Origin: Heterohyrax brucei
Lineage: Eukaryota > Chordata > Mammalia > Hyracoidea > Procaviidae
Direction of reading: 5' to 3'
Assembly (NCBI GenBank): GCA_028571685.1
Contig: CM053154.1
Location: 16,400,001-16,464,000, forward strand
Length of the DNA: 64,000 nt
Within the stretch, counting starts at the first letter, position 1. Each line of letters begins with the position of its first letter. The notes beneath the pieces are model-generated. The model was not told where the DNA came from. It saw nothing but the letters and a program-made list of their open reading frames with translations, and did no database searches. Made by a program: the position numbers and the translations under genes. Of the stretch, positions 22,504 to 34,639 are shown piece by piece.

Positions 22504-22684
22504 TGTCATGTATTGAATTGTGTTCCTCAGAAGCTGCCAGTCCAGTAAAAGATTGATTACAAAAACCTTCCTCCACAGCCAGCAGAGAAAGCCTTCCCTT
22601 GGAGCTGACGCCCTGTATTTGGACTATTTAAAGCCATCTACTTTGTGGTATTTCTATTAAAGCAGCTCTAGATGACTAAAATAC
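22504..22684 (+). repeat. MaLR-like solo LTR, internally deleted
   Basis: Starts TGTCATGTATTGAATTGTGT, jumps to CCTTCCTCCACAGCCAGCAG, and ends GCAGCTCTAGATGACTAAAA TACA. It is the same family as 33016, 46850, 47423 and 51986 but lacks the central part. Confidence 0.75.
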
Positions 22685-22689
22685 AAGGG

Positions 22690-23723
22690 TATCAAATGAC
22701 TCTAGATAATTAGCAAACATAAGAAAAAATCGACTGGAAGTGGGTAAAATGATGGGCCCTTACTCAGTAGTACAACTTCATAGAAAAGACTCCACGAGAA
22801 GAACAAATATTTCCACTGAGACCACATCCCTATCAGCAATCAGTATTGCCCTGCAATGGCTGGGACTCTACAAAACACACAGGGAGAAATTCTGGGCCCC
22901 AGAGATTACCTAAGGTCTCATAGCTCCTAATCTGGAAGCCAGAATTAGAACCCATTCCAAAGACCCTCAATTTTTCCTTTATCATGCATTGGCTAGAAGA
23001 CTGCAGTACTGGCCGTCTTCCCATGTACATGTGTACTGCACAAACTCCATAGCTTTGCAGTCAGCCCTCCTCATCTGTTTTGCAAAAAAGAACACTTCGA
23101 ACTTGATTTGCGGGTCAAACCTCCTGACAGTTAACTGATGGGTGCTGATCCTGAGCCTGGTATAACTAAGCATTATAAATACCCAGACAGAAGTAAAAAG
23201 AGTGGTATTGGACACATGATGACAAAACACCCCAAAATGTGGGAGAAATAAGTTTCTGGATCAGAGAAAAAGCTCCTAGTAAAGAACTCTAGAGCTCCCA
23301 GTGCTGTAACTTGTCCCAGTGCAGCAAATCCCTCCCCTGAGGCAGAGTAGCCACAGGGGCCCAAGGGTTCAGCTGTCCATGTCACCAGGGTCTCTCCCCA
23401 GCAGACATTTTCAAAGAAAATTATTGTGAGTTTGGATGCATCTGGGATTATAGAAATTTATCCTGCAGCCAACGTTAGCCCACATATGCCACCAGGTAAA
23501 AACAGCTGAAATCAGAGCCATGCTCAGCATTTCTGCAAGTTTAGTCACTCTAAAGGCTATGTTTACAGCAATTTTCCCTGTTGAGACTGTGCTGAAGCTT
23601 GACTGATAGACCAAGACAATTTCAAATAAAAGGCCACTGAGGGGTGGGGCCACATCCATTTGAAGTGCTGCATGGGAACACCAGGAGAACCCAATCAGCC
23701 TGGTAGGAATTTGTAACAGTTTC
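22690..23723. other. Unique DNA
   Basis: No gene. The 104-codon minus frame 23411-23725 has no recognisable domain. No repeat recognised. Confidence 0.5.
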
Positions 23724-23930
23724 AAGGAGCCCTGGTGGCACGATAGTGATGCTGTCAGCTGCTAACTTTTTGGTCAACAGTTTGAACCCACCAGTGGCTC
23801 TGCAGGAGAAAAGGCCTGGTGACCTGCTCTTGTAAAGATGACAGGCTTGGGGACTCTATTAGGAAGGTCTATGCTGTTCTGTAGGTTGGCTTTGAGTCAG
23901 AGTCTACTTAAAGGCACAGCACAACAATGG
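23724..23930 (+). repeat. AfroSINE (long subtype), sense
   Basis: AGGAGCCCTGGTGGCACGAT, GCTCTGCAGGAGAAAAGGCC, TTGAGTCAGAGTCTACTTAA. Confidence 0.85.
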
Positions 23931-26261
23931 TTATGATTAAGCTATAGCTTAAATGGAAGATAATTCAGTAGTAAAACAGAGGGAAGATGGGAAGGTCACT
24001 TCCTCCCAGCTGCCACGATCAAATGCTTGATGCATCAGTGCAATGCAGATGTTTTAGCGAAGGAGCTGCCCTTTAAACGGCCCATTCCAACGGAGAGCCT
24101 CTGGACAGGCACGTGCAACTGACTAACTAATACGCTTGCAAACAACTGTACCACTGTGCTTTAAGTGATGTTCTACTTCGAATGGGTAATTGGCCCAATT
24201 CTTCCCTTTCTCTGTGTCTGTAACTCTCAGTGAAATCAATGAGAATTGCATATTCAAAAGGAGGCCAGCACCAAGGAGTTGCAGGTTGAATTAATGGAAT
24301 AAAGGGCTTTGCAGATCTCCGAAAGCCGCTGCAATTTAATTGTGGCCTCACACAATTCCCTATGGTCACCGGCAATTTGCTGGCCCAGAAAACCCAGCGG
24401 ACTTTGTTTTCAGAGGTATCGCAATTCATATAGAATGCTTTTTCTTAGATGGCTGCATGTGATCCTTCTCAGCTCAGAATCCACCCCCTCACTCTCATTT
24501 CCTGAGGACCAGGTAGGCCCCTTGGAGTCTGGGCCTGCACTCATATGGCCTTACCAGCAGCCAGGATCATCAGCCAATTGATCCACAAAATCCCCTTTTA
24601 AAAGTCACGTAAGTCACCTAAGCATGTATGAATATTGTATTTTTTTTTTTAAAAAAAATTCTTTTTGGCTCAAAATCTCTCTCTCACTCTTTAGGACCCA
24701 AATGAGTCACGTATCTGCTCAAGCCACAGCATCATTGAAAGCACAGTTTTAAAGTGTTTGCAGGCACAGTCAGTACTGGGTAGTTTGGATCTGGTACTTC
24801 AGAGCCTGGGACTTCATGCACTTGGATTTATCTCCAGTTTCAATAATCAACCCAGGGGCAAAATCTCCATTCAAGAAACCATGGACAGGGAGAGTGTGCT
24901 TTTACCTTGTGGACATTACAATCAATGTAACAAAATGATACGTGTATGAATTTTTTAATAAGAAACTAATTTGAGCTGTACACTTTTGCCTAAAGCACAA
25001 TGAAACAAACAAATCAAACAAAAGAAAAAGCACCATTTTGTTTACTGGGTACTGTGACAATAAAATAGATTGTCACAAAAATAGATAAAAGTCGTTTACA
25101 ACTGAGCATATGTGAACACTCGACTTTTCTGTAAACGTATTTGTCTACTTACCATTTACATCATGCTTGGTCTGCTGTCATCTCAAAGCAGAAAGAGAAA
25201 GACAGGTCCTGCTGGCATTATATCCTTAGCACTTGACCTGACTTTAACTGTCAAACGATTTTAATCACTGGAACATTTATAAGAATATTAGACAAGGCAC
25301 TCATAAGCTGTAAGAACAGTATTTGCCTTTAAACATATATTTCTCCACTGAAGGGAAAGAAGACATCACATACTAACCACCACTTATTCTGCTAGTTTCT
25401 CTCCACTTGCTTATCTTTTTTTCAGAGAATTCTCACAGCAGTGGAGTGGTAACATGTACGTTACCAGCAACAGAAATGAAAGCAGTGGGTAAGGGTACAC
25501 AACTAGGAAGAGCAGGATGGAAGTCTGGCTACCCTTCTGACCCCAAAACCGTATCTCACTGCTTAATATGTGCAAAGTAGAGAAAGGGACACATTTATAA
25601 ACTGAGAGGGTCACAACCAGTAAACGGTGACAACCACAGCAATCAGGAAAGGGTAGTACCACTGGGTGTCCAGAGACGCTGAAGGGAACAAAAAGATGAG
25701 AAAGACCTGGGTTGACACTCCAACAGAAACCAACGACGCACCTCACAAGCTGGGTACATATATGGCATAAACATACCTCCACTGCTTTGACTCATTTGGT
25801 AGACACTTCGAGACCCCCATGCCAGCTCAGAACTGCATCATCCTCTACGTTCTGGGGACCACGTCAGATTTATTTCTCTCCATCTCCATCTTCTCCACTG
25901 TGTTCTGTTTTGCCTGACTCACCCTCCCTACCAGTCTCTTTGTGAAGCGCTGTCAAACACCGAAGGCATTCCTCCTTTGCACTTCTCTTTGATGCCTCTA
26001 TCATGGTGAGGGTCCTCAGTTTGGAATGCCAGTTTGGAGGTATCCGTGAGCAGTCTGGACATCCACTAGGGTTTTCCATCCTGTGTTGAACATCATCTAT
26101 GTTTTCGGTGCTGGCTAACACCATCCTGGGAGCCTGAGGCTTTATCTCTCCTCCTCAACCAAACTAAAGTAGGAGTGCTGGGGACAGTACAGGCACGGTT
26201 TTGTAACAGGTACCTGTAAACCATCTAGGGTCTAGGGACCGTAGCAGTAACAACACACACC
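23931..26261. other. Unique DNA, possibly with conserved non-coding segments
   Basis: No gene recognised. 24290-24480 looks like constrained non-coding sequence (CTGCAATTTAATTGTGGCCT, GGCAATTTGCTGGCCC). The 123-codon minus frame 25411-25782 is hydrophobic and Cys-rich but matches nothing and lacks exon context. Confidence 0.45.
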
Positions 26262-26440
26262 AGTGAATGTTTGCTCTGCATCAGGCACTCTGCTTGAATT
26301 ATTTTATTTAATTCTCCCACCAACCCTTTGAGGTAAAAGATGTTAGCTTCATTTTATAGTTGAGGGAAGAGCGCTTTATGGCAGATAAGCATTTTGGCTA
26401 CGGTTTTGTAACTAGTATGTGACAAAACAGCCTCCAGAGC
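26262..26440 (-). repeat. MIR fragment, antisense
   Basis: GCTCTGCATCAGGCACTCTG, ATTCTCCCACCAACCCTTTG, TTCATTTTATAGTTGAGGGA follow the MIR reverse pattern. Confidence 0.6.
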
Positions 26441-26804
26441 TGGTGATTTTAAATACATTGCTACCCTGCAAGGCTGGGGCCTTCTTTGGGAGCTGGTATA
26501 GGCAGGAGTGATCAAAGGACTCAGAACTCTGTTTCTGGAGGGCACCAACATAATTGGGCAACTGGGATTATGTTTAAGATATGACAGCTGAGCAGATAAA
26601 CGTTCGATATGTGGAAAGCAATGGAATTAAGAGTTTAAATGGTATCTTCTACATAGACTGCAATGTAGTTTATAAAGTACTTTCACAGTGCATTATCCAT
26701 CCCACTAATAATTTTCTTTCTCTAATTCCTGCATTCTGAGCCAACAGCAGCTGCTATCACAGCTTCCTCATCACACTGCTGTTTACAAACTGCCTTAGTA
26801 CACA

Positions 26805-27721
26805 TTACCTCATAGCTCTCCTGCTGAGGTCGGCACAGAGGCACCAGGAAGAAATGTTACCTCACAGCTTTCTTGCTGAGGTAGGCCTGGGGCATGAGGA
26901 ATAAATGTTACCTCACAGCTCTTCTGATGAGGTAGGCCTGGGGCACCAGGAAGAAATGTTACCTCATAGCTCTCTTACTGAGGTAGGCCTGGGGGACCAG
27001 GAGGAAATGTTACCTCATAGCTCTCTTGCTGAGGTAGGCCTGGGGGACCAGGAGGAAATGTTACCTCACAGCTTTCTTGCTGAGGTAGGCCTGGGGCATG
27101 AGGAATAAATGTTACCTCCCAGCTCTCTTGCTGAGGTAGGACTAAGAGCACCAGGAAGAAATGTACCTCACAGCTCTCTTGCTTAGGTAGGCCTGGGGCA
27201 CCAGGAGGAAATGTTATCTCACAGCTTTCTTGCTGAGGTAGGCCTGGGGCATGAGGAATAAATGTTACCTCCCAGCTCTCTTGCTGAGGTAGGCCTGGGG
27301 GACCAGGAGGAAATGTTACCTCACAGCTCTTCTGATGAGGTAGGCCTGGGGCACCAGGAAGAAATGTTACCTCATAGCTCTCTTACTGAGGTAGGACTAA
27401 GGGCACTAGGAGGAAATGTTACCTCCCAGCTCTCTTGCTGAGGTAGGCCTGGGGCACCAGGAGGAAATGTTACCTCCCAGCTCTCTTGCTAAGCTAGGCC
27501 TGGGGCACCAGGAGGAAATGTTACCTCATAGTTCTCTTGCTGAAGCAGGGCTAAGGGCACCAGGAGGAAGTTTCCTCCCAGCTCTCTTGCTGAGGTAGGC
27601 CTAGGGCACCAGGAGGAAATGTCACCTCATAGCTGTCTTACTGAGATACGCCTGGGGCACCAGGAGGAAATGTTACCTCACAGATCTCTTGCTGAAGTAG
27701 GTGTGGGGCACCACAAGGAAT
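26805..27721 (+). repeat. 51-bp minisatellite, 18 units
   Basis: Unit begins TTACCTCACAGCTCTCTTGC, continues TGAGGTAGGCCTGGGGCACC and ends AGGAGGAAATG. I count 18 units, from 26805 to 27721. Because 51 is a multiple of three, the plus strand stays open over stretches, encoding a 17-residue repeat (MLPHSSLAEVGLGHQEE). The two short frames at 26905 and 27416 are products of this. Variants recur in blocks: the 'GCATGAGGAATAA' type at units 2, 6 and 9, and 'CTTCTGATG' followed by 'CTCTTACTG' at units 3-4 and 11-12. Nothing suggests a real protein. Confidence 0.95.
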
Positions 27722-27835
27722 GTGGAGCTCTGGGAAGTTAGTGACTTGGCCAAGGCCACATGACTAGTAAGTGGCAGTGGCCAGGCTTCTGATCCCCAGT
27801 CCAGCACTCCCTCCCTGCCTCATGTATCCTCTCAG
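27722..27835 (-). repeat. MIR fragment, antisense
   Basis: GTGACTTGGCCAAGGCCACA, CTAGTAAGTGGCAGTGGCCA: the conserved MIR core in reverse, directly adjoining the minisatellite. Confidence 0.75.
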
Positions 27836-27968
27836 GTGAGGAGAAGTTTCCCTTTCACTGCAACTTGCATACCAAGTGAAGAGAATGTGTTTTTCCATGA
27901 TTTCAGGGGAGTGAATCATGGTCTGACATTCCTCTGTGCCATTAAATATGCCTTACACTATTATAATA

Positions 27969-28125
27969 TGGATACCCTGGTAGGGTAGTGGCTAACAGCT
28001 ACAGCTACTAACCAAAAGCTCAGTTTGAATCCCCCAGCCGCTCCGTGGAAACCCTATGGGGGAGTTCTCCTTTGTCTCTTAGGATCCCCGTGAATCAGAA
28101 CTTAATCCGCAATGATGGGATTTTA
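27969..28125 (+). repeat. AfroSINE, sense
   Basis: ACCCTGGTAGGGTAGTGGCT, CAGCTACTAACCAAAAGCTC, GTGAATCAGAACTTAATCCG. Diverged. Confidence 0.85.
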
Positions 28126-30014
28126 TAACACATAGCTGTGTGATAATTTATGGAAATTTCTCTCACTGTTGTTTATCTAATTTTCTGCAGTTATTAATGG
28201 TACTGGATTAACCATTTTAGTTTATGATTGTCAAAATTTCTGTTTCCTTAGGTTCCTGAAAATTTAATTATTGAGCCTAAAATATGAGCTCTTGATACAT
28301 CATCACAATTTATTTTACACAAAGGCTTATGACAGTGTGCCTCTACCAGCAGTGTTTAGATGAGCCTGTATGACCACTTGACCACTGACACTGGACACAC
28401 ACAGACACAGACACAGACACAAATTATTCACTAATATGGCAGTGGTGATTATTATTTCAATATCCATATTACTGACTACTAGTTAACTACAGATTTTTCA
28501 CTTTTGATTAGTGATTATTAGTTGCCTCCAGGTACATACATTCTCCCTTTCCCTATCAATATCTTAGGTTTTCCTTCCTCATTTCTATGCCATGTCTCTA
28601 TAATAAAGCCATGAACTTTTTATTGTTTTTGTTGATAGTATCTCCCCCCTTGCTTTTGCTGTCGGTTGATGTCTCCTCTGTCACTGAAGACCTCTATGGC
28701 AGGGGGAGGAGGCAGCTGTCCCCCACAGGTAGGCTGTCCTTTTAAGTCGGAAGCCCGAGAAGAAACCATCCACTAGCCTGATGTCAGCACATGGTGTGGT
28801 GGTACGAAAAACAGCCCGTGAATGAAGCACAGCACATGGAGCTCTATTAAGGTATGCCGACGTACGAAATGAATCAGAAATTGTGACTTTCTTTCCAGGC
28901 TTCGAACTTTCAACTAAGCGTGGAACAAGTTACTAAAACAGGCAGCTCAAATAGAGAGGAAGGAGGAAAAACACAGGATGGTGCATGGAAAATCAAGGTA
29001 GCAGTCACTGCCTGAAAGAGAGAAGGCACTGCTGCTGGCACCCGGCATCTACCAGCAGTCACCTGTCAGCAGTGGGCTAAGGGCTTGTAGAGGATGGGTG
29101 GATGGATGACCACGCCCTTTTCTCCCAACTGCCACCTACTGTCCTTGTTTCTTTCACAAATCAATTGCCCTTATTGGGCCTCAACTCCAACATCTCTCAG
29201 ATGAAGATTCTTCAGGTTACGACCCAAATCCAAGGAGACAAGGCATGTGACAAGAACCCACAAACTATAACACAAAAAAGGCAATGTGAGTCATGTACCT
29301 TACTGGACATCGGACTGTAGTAAGTTAGTATCTTAAAGGGGATATGCATTGGCAAGCAGCATGAAGAGCTGTGATTTTTCTCAGTTGATTAGTCTGGTTT
29401 CTTCCTGCTCTTTTCTCCTTACAATAAATGTTTAAAAACCACCCAAAGTCAGGCACGGTAGTCATTTAATATGCTTTCTCCAGTGGCTACCGTAGTCTAG
29501 GAACAAAATGTTTTGAAGAAAAATTTTCAGGAAAATTCTGTTATACACAAACACATCCTGTGTAATACATTAAAGGTTAGCATAAAAAATTAATTGTGAC
29601 CTTTCCTCAGTGTGTGTGTTGGGGTGGTGGTCATTAGAAAGAATTTCATAGGGACGTGCTGGGTCTGACAATGGGCAGGAACTGCCTGCTGCATAGGGCA
29701 TGAGGGTGTTGAGTTCCTGGGACAGGATGTAACGTGTCTACAAGTGTGAAGGTGCATGGCACTTGTCCTGGCTGACTTCTCCTCAAGGACAGTTCGGTGC
29801 TGGGGAAAACAGTTTGCTAAAAATGTCATGCACCTGGAACAATCAAAAATCACAAGCACTTAAAAAGTAAGAGAGGTCCATGCAAAGGGCATAGAGGACA
29901 AACGGTGAAGGTGAGACCGTAGTAACACGAACCCCATTCTTCTCTTCTCCTAGTCCTGGTCCTTAGCAGGAGACCCTCATAGTTTAGGAAGTCAATCCTT
30001 CATAGGAGTGACCT
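28126..30014. other. Unique DNA; short (ACAGAC)n run near 28.40 kb
   Basis: No gene recognised. 28395-28422 is a small ACACAGACACAGAC tract. Frames of 72 and 89 codons (29102, 29590) show no domain. Confidence 0.5.
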
Positions 30015-30180
30015 ACCCAAACCAAATCCACTGCTGTCAAGTCGGTTCTGACTCTTACAGACCCTATAAATAGAGTCAAACTGCTCCATAGAGTTTCAAA
30101 GGAGTGCCTGCTGGATTTGAACTGCCAACCTTTTGGTTAACAGCTGTAGCACTTTAACTGTTACGCCACCAGCATTTCCA
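30015..30180 (-). repeat. AfroSINE, antisense
   Basis: CCAAACCAAATCCACTGCTG, GTCAAGTCGGTTCTGACTCT, CTTTTGGTTAACAGCTGTAG. Confidence 0.9.
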
Positions 30181-30415
30181 GAAGTCACCTGGATAGGCTC
30201 TAATGTCAGCTTTCCTTCATGGGCCTTTGGTTGCTGTCCTTGGTGCCTACATACCAGGCAGCTACAAAGAGGTAACCTGAGATGTGCCCAACCTTGCCCA
30301 GAGAGCAGACTTAGCACAGACTTAGCGTAGCCAGTACCACATTCCTCCCCAAATCCTACTAAATCCTAAGGAGAGGCTGACTTTCCATTTATTTACTTAC
30401 ACCTAATGCTCCATA

Positions 30416-30576
30416 GGAAACCCTGATGGTGTACTGGTTAAGTGCTACAGCTACTAACCAAAAGGTCAGCAGTTTGAATCCACCAGACGTTCCTTGAAAA
30501 CTCTATGGGGTGGTTCTACTCTGCCCAATAGGGCCGCTATGAGTAGGAATCGACTCCACAGCGGTGGGTTATTTGG
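30416..30576 (+). repeat. AfroSINE, sense
   Basis: GGAAACCCTGATGGTGTACT, GGTTAAGTGCTACAGCTACT, CGACTCCACAGCGGTGGGTT. Confidence 0.9.
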
Positions 30577-31031
30577 TGGAACACTCCTTGAGTAAAGTAG
30601 GGACTCAATTGTTTCTGGCTCTCCTATCTACTAAACCGGAGAAAGATAAAGTCTAATAATGCTCACAACATTTTCTAGCCAGTTATCACTGAGCACTGCA
30701 CAGTCATCTCCAATTAGCTGTATGTTCTAAATGAAAGCATACATTTGATCTGAATTCAAACATACTCAGTCTATATCTTCTCCTTCCCCAAGGCAATCAT
30801 TGTAATATTCTTTAGAAAATCCCTCTAACACGGATTGACACTTGTGCCCATCTTTTCTTTTTCATCTAGCTTAAAAAACAAACAAACAAAAGCTCACTGT
30901 AGGAACATGAAGTCCCCTCCTCTCTGGAGCATGTCTGGGGCCTGGCAAAGTTATGTCTGTCGCTGTGATGACAACTGAAGCTGGCAAGGGAGGGCGGGAT
31001 CAGATTTGGGAGAGCTTTGTGTGTATCTGTG
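30577..31031. other. Unique DNA
   Basis: Nothing recognised. Confidence 0.4.
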
Positions 31032-31206
31032 TGGAAACTCTGGTGGTGTAGTGTGGTGTAGTGGGTAAGTGCTACAGCTGCTAAGCAAAAGGTCTGCAGT
31101 TCAAATCCACCAGGTACTCCTTGGAAACTCTATGGGGCAGTCCTACTGTGTCCCACGGTGTTGCTATGAGTTGGAGTTGACTTGATGGCAGTGGCTTTAG
31201 GGTTTG
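31032..31206 (+). repeat. AfroSINE, sense, with a short internal duplication in the head
   Basis: The head reads GGTGGTGTAGTGTGGTGTAG, a local duplication of the GTGGTGTAGTG word. Body CTCCTTGGAAACTCTATGGG and TGACTTGATGGCAGTGG. Confidence 0.9.
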
Positions 31207-31209
31207 TAT

Positions 31210-31382
31210 GTATGGTAACCCACTGCCACGGAGCCATTTCTGACTCATAGAGACCCTATTGGGTTTTCAAAGCTGTGTGTACAGAGCAGTCTGCCACACC
31301 TTTCTCCTGTGGCACTGCTGGTGGTTGTGAACCACCGACATGTCAGGGAGCAGTTGACCACTGTCACCACTGTGCCACCAGC
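31210..31382 (-). repeat. AfroSINE (long subtype), antisense
   Basis: CCCACTGCCACGGAGCCATT, GCAGTCTGCCACACCTTTCT, CACCACTGTGCCACCAGC. It faces the copy at 31032 (inverted pair, about 3-bp gap). Confidence 0.85.
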
Positions 31383-31509
31383 AACAGGTGAGGTTTTTGT
31401 ATGTTCCTTTATCTTGTAACCTTTGGTTGTTGGTTGCCTCACTGGCTGTTTTAAAAATCAAATGTGTTTTAGGAAAACACAAAACAGCATTGGTTTCTGG
31501 GTGCAGGAT

Positions 31510-31650
31510 AAAGTGGAAAATTGATATTGTTTCCATTTTATATATAAGGAAACTGAGGCACAAAGACATGAAGAGATTTGCTGAGGCTATCACAGTCACT
31601 AAGCAGCAGAGACAGGATTAGAATCAGGTGGTGTTATTCCAGGGCCCTGT
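31510..31650 (-). repeat. MIR fragment, antisense
   Basis: TAAGGAAACTGAGGCACAAA, TCACTAAGCAGCAGAGACAG. Confidence 0.7.
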
Positions 31651-32235
31651 ACTAGTGGGAGACTGCTAACCTCTGGGCTGCTACTGTTGTTGATACTTGT
31701 CTCTGACTGAGAACCAGGAGAAAGGGGTGGGGCAAAGGCAGGGAAAGAGAGAAGCCAAGTTCACTGTTAGCCCTCACATCACTAAACTCATACAAAGTCT
31801 TGAAAGGATTCCTTGCAGGCAACAATTTAAAAAAAAAATTATTTTCTGAATAAAAATTAGTAAAATCACAGATGTAAAAATGAGAAAGAAAAGTATCAGT
31901 GCAGATACAGACATCACACACACGTACTTACCCCACATGGATCCTCCCTCCACCCAGGGTCTATCTCACAGCGTATTATTACCAAGAAAATAAAAGGAAG
32001 ATAATGAATCATACAACTTCCCTGTCATTAGGTTTAAGAAAAAAGCAACGAGTAGGGAGAGAGGCAGCAGCAGCTGTAGAGGCCTAACACAAGGTGCATT
32101 AGGGAAGTGGTAACAGAACAGGGAGATGAACTGGAGACACCTCTGAGAACCACTCCACGCAGCACACCCAGCAGATCTCAGGTGCCCCGAGGACTCTGAT
32201 CACTAGAGGTTGCAAGGTGCTTTTGAGACAGGCAG
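31651..32235. other. Unique DNA
   Basis: Nothing recognised. Confidence 0.4.
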
Positions 32236-32692
32236 CATAATGCCTCCCCTACGCCAAAATGTCCACTTCATAATCCCCGAAACCTATGATCATGTAAATA
32301 TGTTAATTTACATATGTGATTAAGGTAAGTACTGTGAGATGGGTAGATCATCCTTGTTGTACAGTGGGCCCACTGTAATCAGAAGAGTCCCTAAAAGTGG
32401 ACCAGGGGGAGGCAGAAAAGTTTGCCAGAGCTAAGTGATGTAAAAAGATCCATGTGGCCGTTGCTGGCTCTGAAGATGGAAGAAGGGGGCCGTGTGCCAA
32501 GGAGTGCGGGTAGACTTTAGAAGCTGGAAAAGGCAAGGACAGAGATTCCCTGTAGAGACTCCAGAATGAACACTGCCCTGCCAACCCATTTTAGATTTCT
32601 GACCTCCAGAACTGTAAAGCAATACATCTGCATTGTTAGAAGCTATCCAATTTGTGGTAATTTGTTATAGCAGCAAAAGGAAACTAATACAG
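32236..32692 (+). repeat. MLT1-type MaLR LTR (ERVL-MaLR)
   Basis: Order of landmarks: AAAATGTCCACTTCATAATC, ATCATGTAAATATGTTAATT, AGTGGGCCCACTGTAATCAG, GAAGATGGAAGAAGGGGGCC, CTGACCTCCAGAACTGTAAA, GCAAAAGGAAACTAATACAG. This is the classic MLT1 order; LTR in sense, first bases missing. Confidence 0.85.
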
Positions 32693-33015
32693 CCTAATAC
32701 TAATAAAATAATATGCTAGAGGGAGACACGGACTAAGGGCCATGGTTCTATGTGTGCACAGAATACAAGTTTTCTGGGCCCCAGATATATGCTCATCCTC
32801 TAGGAGTTTATGATTCACGTTGTAAACAAGTTCATTAGTCATTCCCAGGCTATCCTTTCAAGTTCTTTCTCCCAGTATCATTTGCAATGATATTCCTCTC
32901 TACTGCTTCATGCAGGAAGCATTTCTCAAATTTATCAAGTCAGAAAATGAAGGAGAAATAATTTAGCTATATGCATGGTAATATATAAGAAAATAGCTAA
33001 AATTTTGTAACTTAC

Positions 33016-33757
33016 TGTCATGGATTAAATTGTGTCCCCCCAAATATATGTCAATTTGGCTAGGCCATGATTCCTAGTATTGTATGGTGATCCTCCAGTT
33101 AGTTATCTGATTATCTGCTATTTTGGGACGTGTTATAAATCCTAGCCTCTATCTGTGGGGTTTATTTTTTTAAATTTATGCCTGTGGTTATAGTCCCTTC
33201 TGGGAGTGAGCTGTTCTTTACATTTGAGATGCAGGAATAAACCCACTGCTATCAAGTTGAGTACAACTCATAGTGACCCTACCTATACGGACACTCCCAA
33301 AAGGCAAATTAGCATAGGTTGCCCTACTCTTAGTCAGGTCACATCCCGGATCTAATGTCAAGGGAGTTCCCCTGGGGTGTAGCCTTCATTACCCTTTATC
33401 TTACAAAGAATAAATGCAGAGAGAAGCTAGCAGAAAAGTAGGAATCTCAGTACCACCAAGAAGGAAGAGCCAGGAGTGGAGCATGTCCTGTGGGCTAGGG
33501 CCCCAGTGCTGAGAATCTCCTACGCCCAGAGGATGACTGATGCCAAGACACACAGATCTCCAAGGGAAGCCAGGCCCACAGATGTTCAAAGGAAACAAGG
33601 ACATTCACCGAGAGCTGACAGAGAGAGTCTTCCCCTATAGCTGGAGCCTCAAATTTGGATTTCTAGCCTCCTAAAATGTGAGAAAATATATTTTTGCTTG
33701 TTAAAGCTCTCTACTTGTCGCATTTCTGTTATCAGCAGCACTGACATGGCCAAGGCA
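33016..33757 (+). repeat. MaLR-like solo LTR with an AfroSINE fragment inside
   Basis: Begins TGTCATGGATTAAATTGTGT, contains GGCTAGGCCATGATTCCTAG, a CCAGGAGTGGAGCATGTCC-like central part, and ends GCATTTCTGTTATCAGCAGC ... CAAGGCA. Flanks CTTAC and CTTAT are a plausible 5-bp target duplication. A minus AfroSINE 3' piece sits at 33235-33290. The 67- and 92-codon minus frames here are by-products. Confidence 0.8.
33235..33292 (-). repeat. AfroSINE 3' fragment within LTR
   Basis: AAACCCACTGCTATCAAGTT, ACAACTCATAGTGACCCTAC. Confidence 0.75.
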
Positions 33758-34432
33758 CTTATGAAACTGATATATAAGACGGTGCGGGCTCTCTCCCTTG
33801 CCTTATTGCATACAGCTACTGGTGCCTGGAGACTGAAGCAGCTTGGCGAGCGGTTTGTCAAGAGCTGAAATGGAGCGCGTCCTACCAAGGTTCCTTTAAG
33901 ATCCTCATAGACCCCTCCACAGGTCACACCAAACTTAACAGCATGTCCCCTACTAAATCAAATTTTATTTCTATCATCTTAGAAAAGGTTTCTAGCATTT
34001 TGGTTTTAAAAGAATTTACTATACTTATATAATATTTGCTGTTACGATGATTTAGCAATAATCCTGCTTACTTGAGAATTTTAATGAAGTGAACAAATGA
34101 AACCTACAGATCATTTGCAAATGTACTGAAAGTGTGTGAATACTAAATATAAAAAAAAAGTCTGTATCATATTACATTTTGTAGTTATGTCTGAACTCCA
34201 GCTTTGTTTCAGTTCTCCAGTATCGTCACAAGCCTAAGGCATTGCATTTGCTTATAGGGCCTCATGGCTCAAACAGTCCCATAAACCGCAAGTTTACCTA
34301 TAGCTGAGCTCAACTATACAAATGTTTCTTTTACAGTGTACACAGACCAAGAAAGAAAAGTTATAGTTACTATGGAAACCATGACAGACATTCACTTTCT
34401 TGCTCTGAATTTTCACTAATCTGTTCGGCTTG
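33758..34432. other. AT-rich unique DNA
   Basis: Nothing recognised. Confidence 0.4.
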
Positions 34433-34598
34433 CCAGAGACCTTGGTGGAGCAGTGGGTAAAAGCTACGACTGCTAACCACCAGGTCAGCGGTTTCAGTTC
34501 GCTAGCTGTTCTTGGAAGCCTTACAGGGCACGTCTACTCTGTCTTGTCCTCTAGGGTCGCTGTGACTTGGAAGCAACTTGACGGTAATGGGTAGTGAG
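34433..34598 (+). repeat. AfroSINE, sense
   Basis: AGACCTTGGTGGAGCAGTGG, CGACTGCTAACCACCAGGTC, TAGGGTCGCTGTGACTTGGA. Confidence 0.85.
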
Positions 34599-34639
34599 CT
34601 TGCTATTGCAACTTTCTTTTTGGTGACAGCCAGCCTACT

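Noticed and set aside
25411-25782. 123-codon hydrophobic minus-strand frame
   Set aside because: No family resemblance; hydrophobicity follows base composition; no promoter or splice context.
26905-27598. Plus-strand frames with a 17-residue repeat
   Set aside because: Produced by the 51-bp minisatellite; units with insertions or deletions break the frame.
26805-27721. Possible CRISPR array
   Set aside because: Units are contiguous without spacers and the sequence is mammalian; it is a minisatellite.
30416-30480. tRNA-like sequence (GGTTAAGTGCTACAGC ... TTTGAATCCACCAG)
   Set aside because: These are AfroSINE heads derived from a tRNA. They lack a proper cloverleaf and continue into the SINE body.
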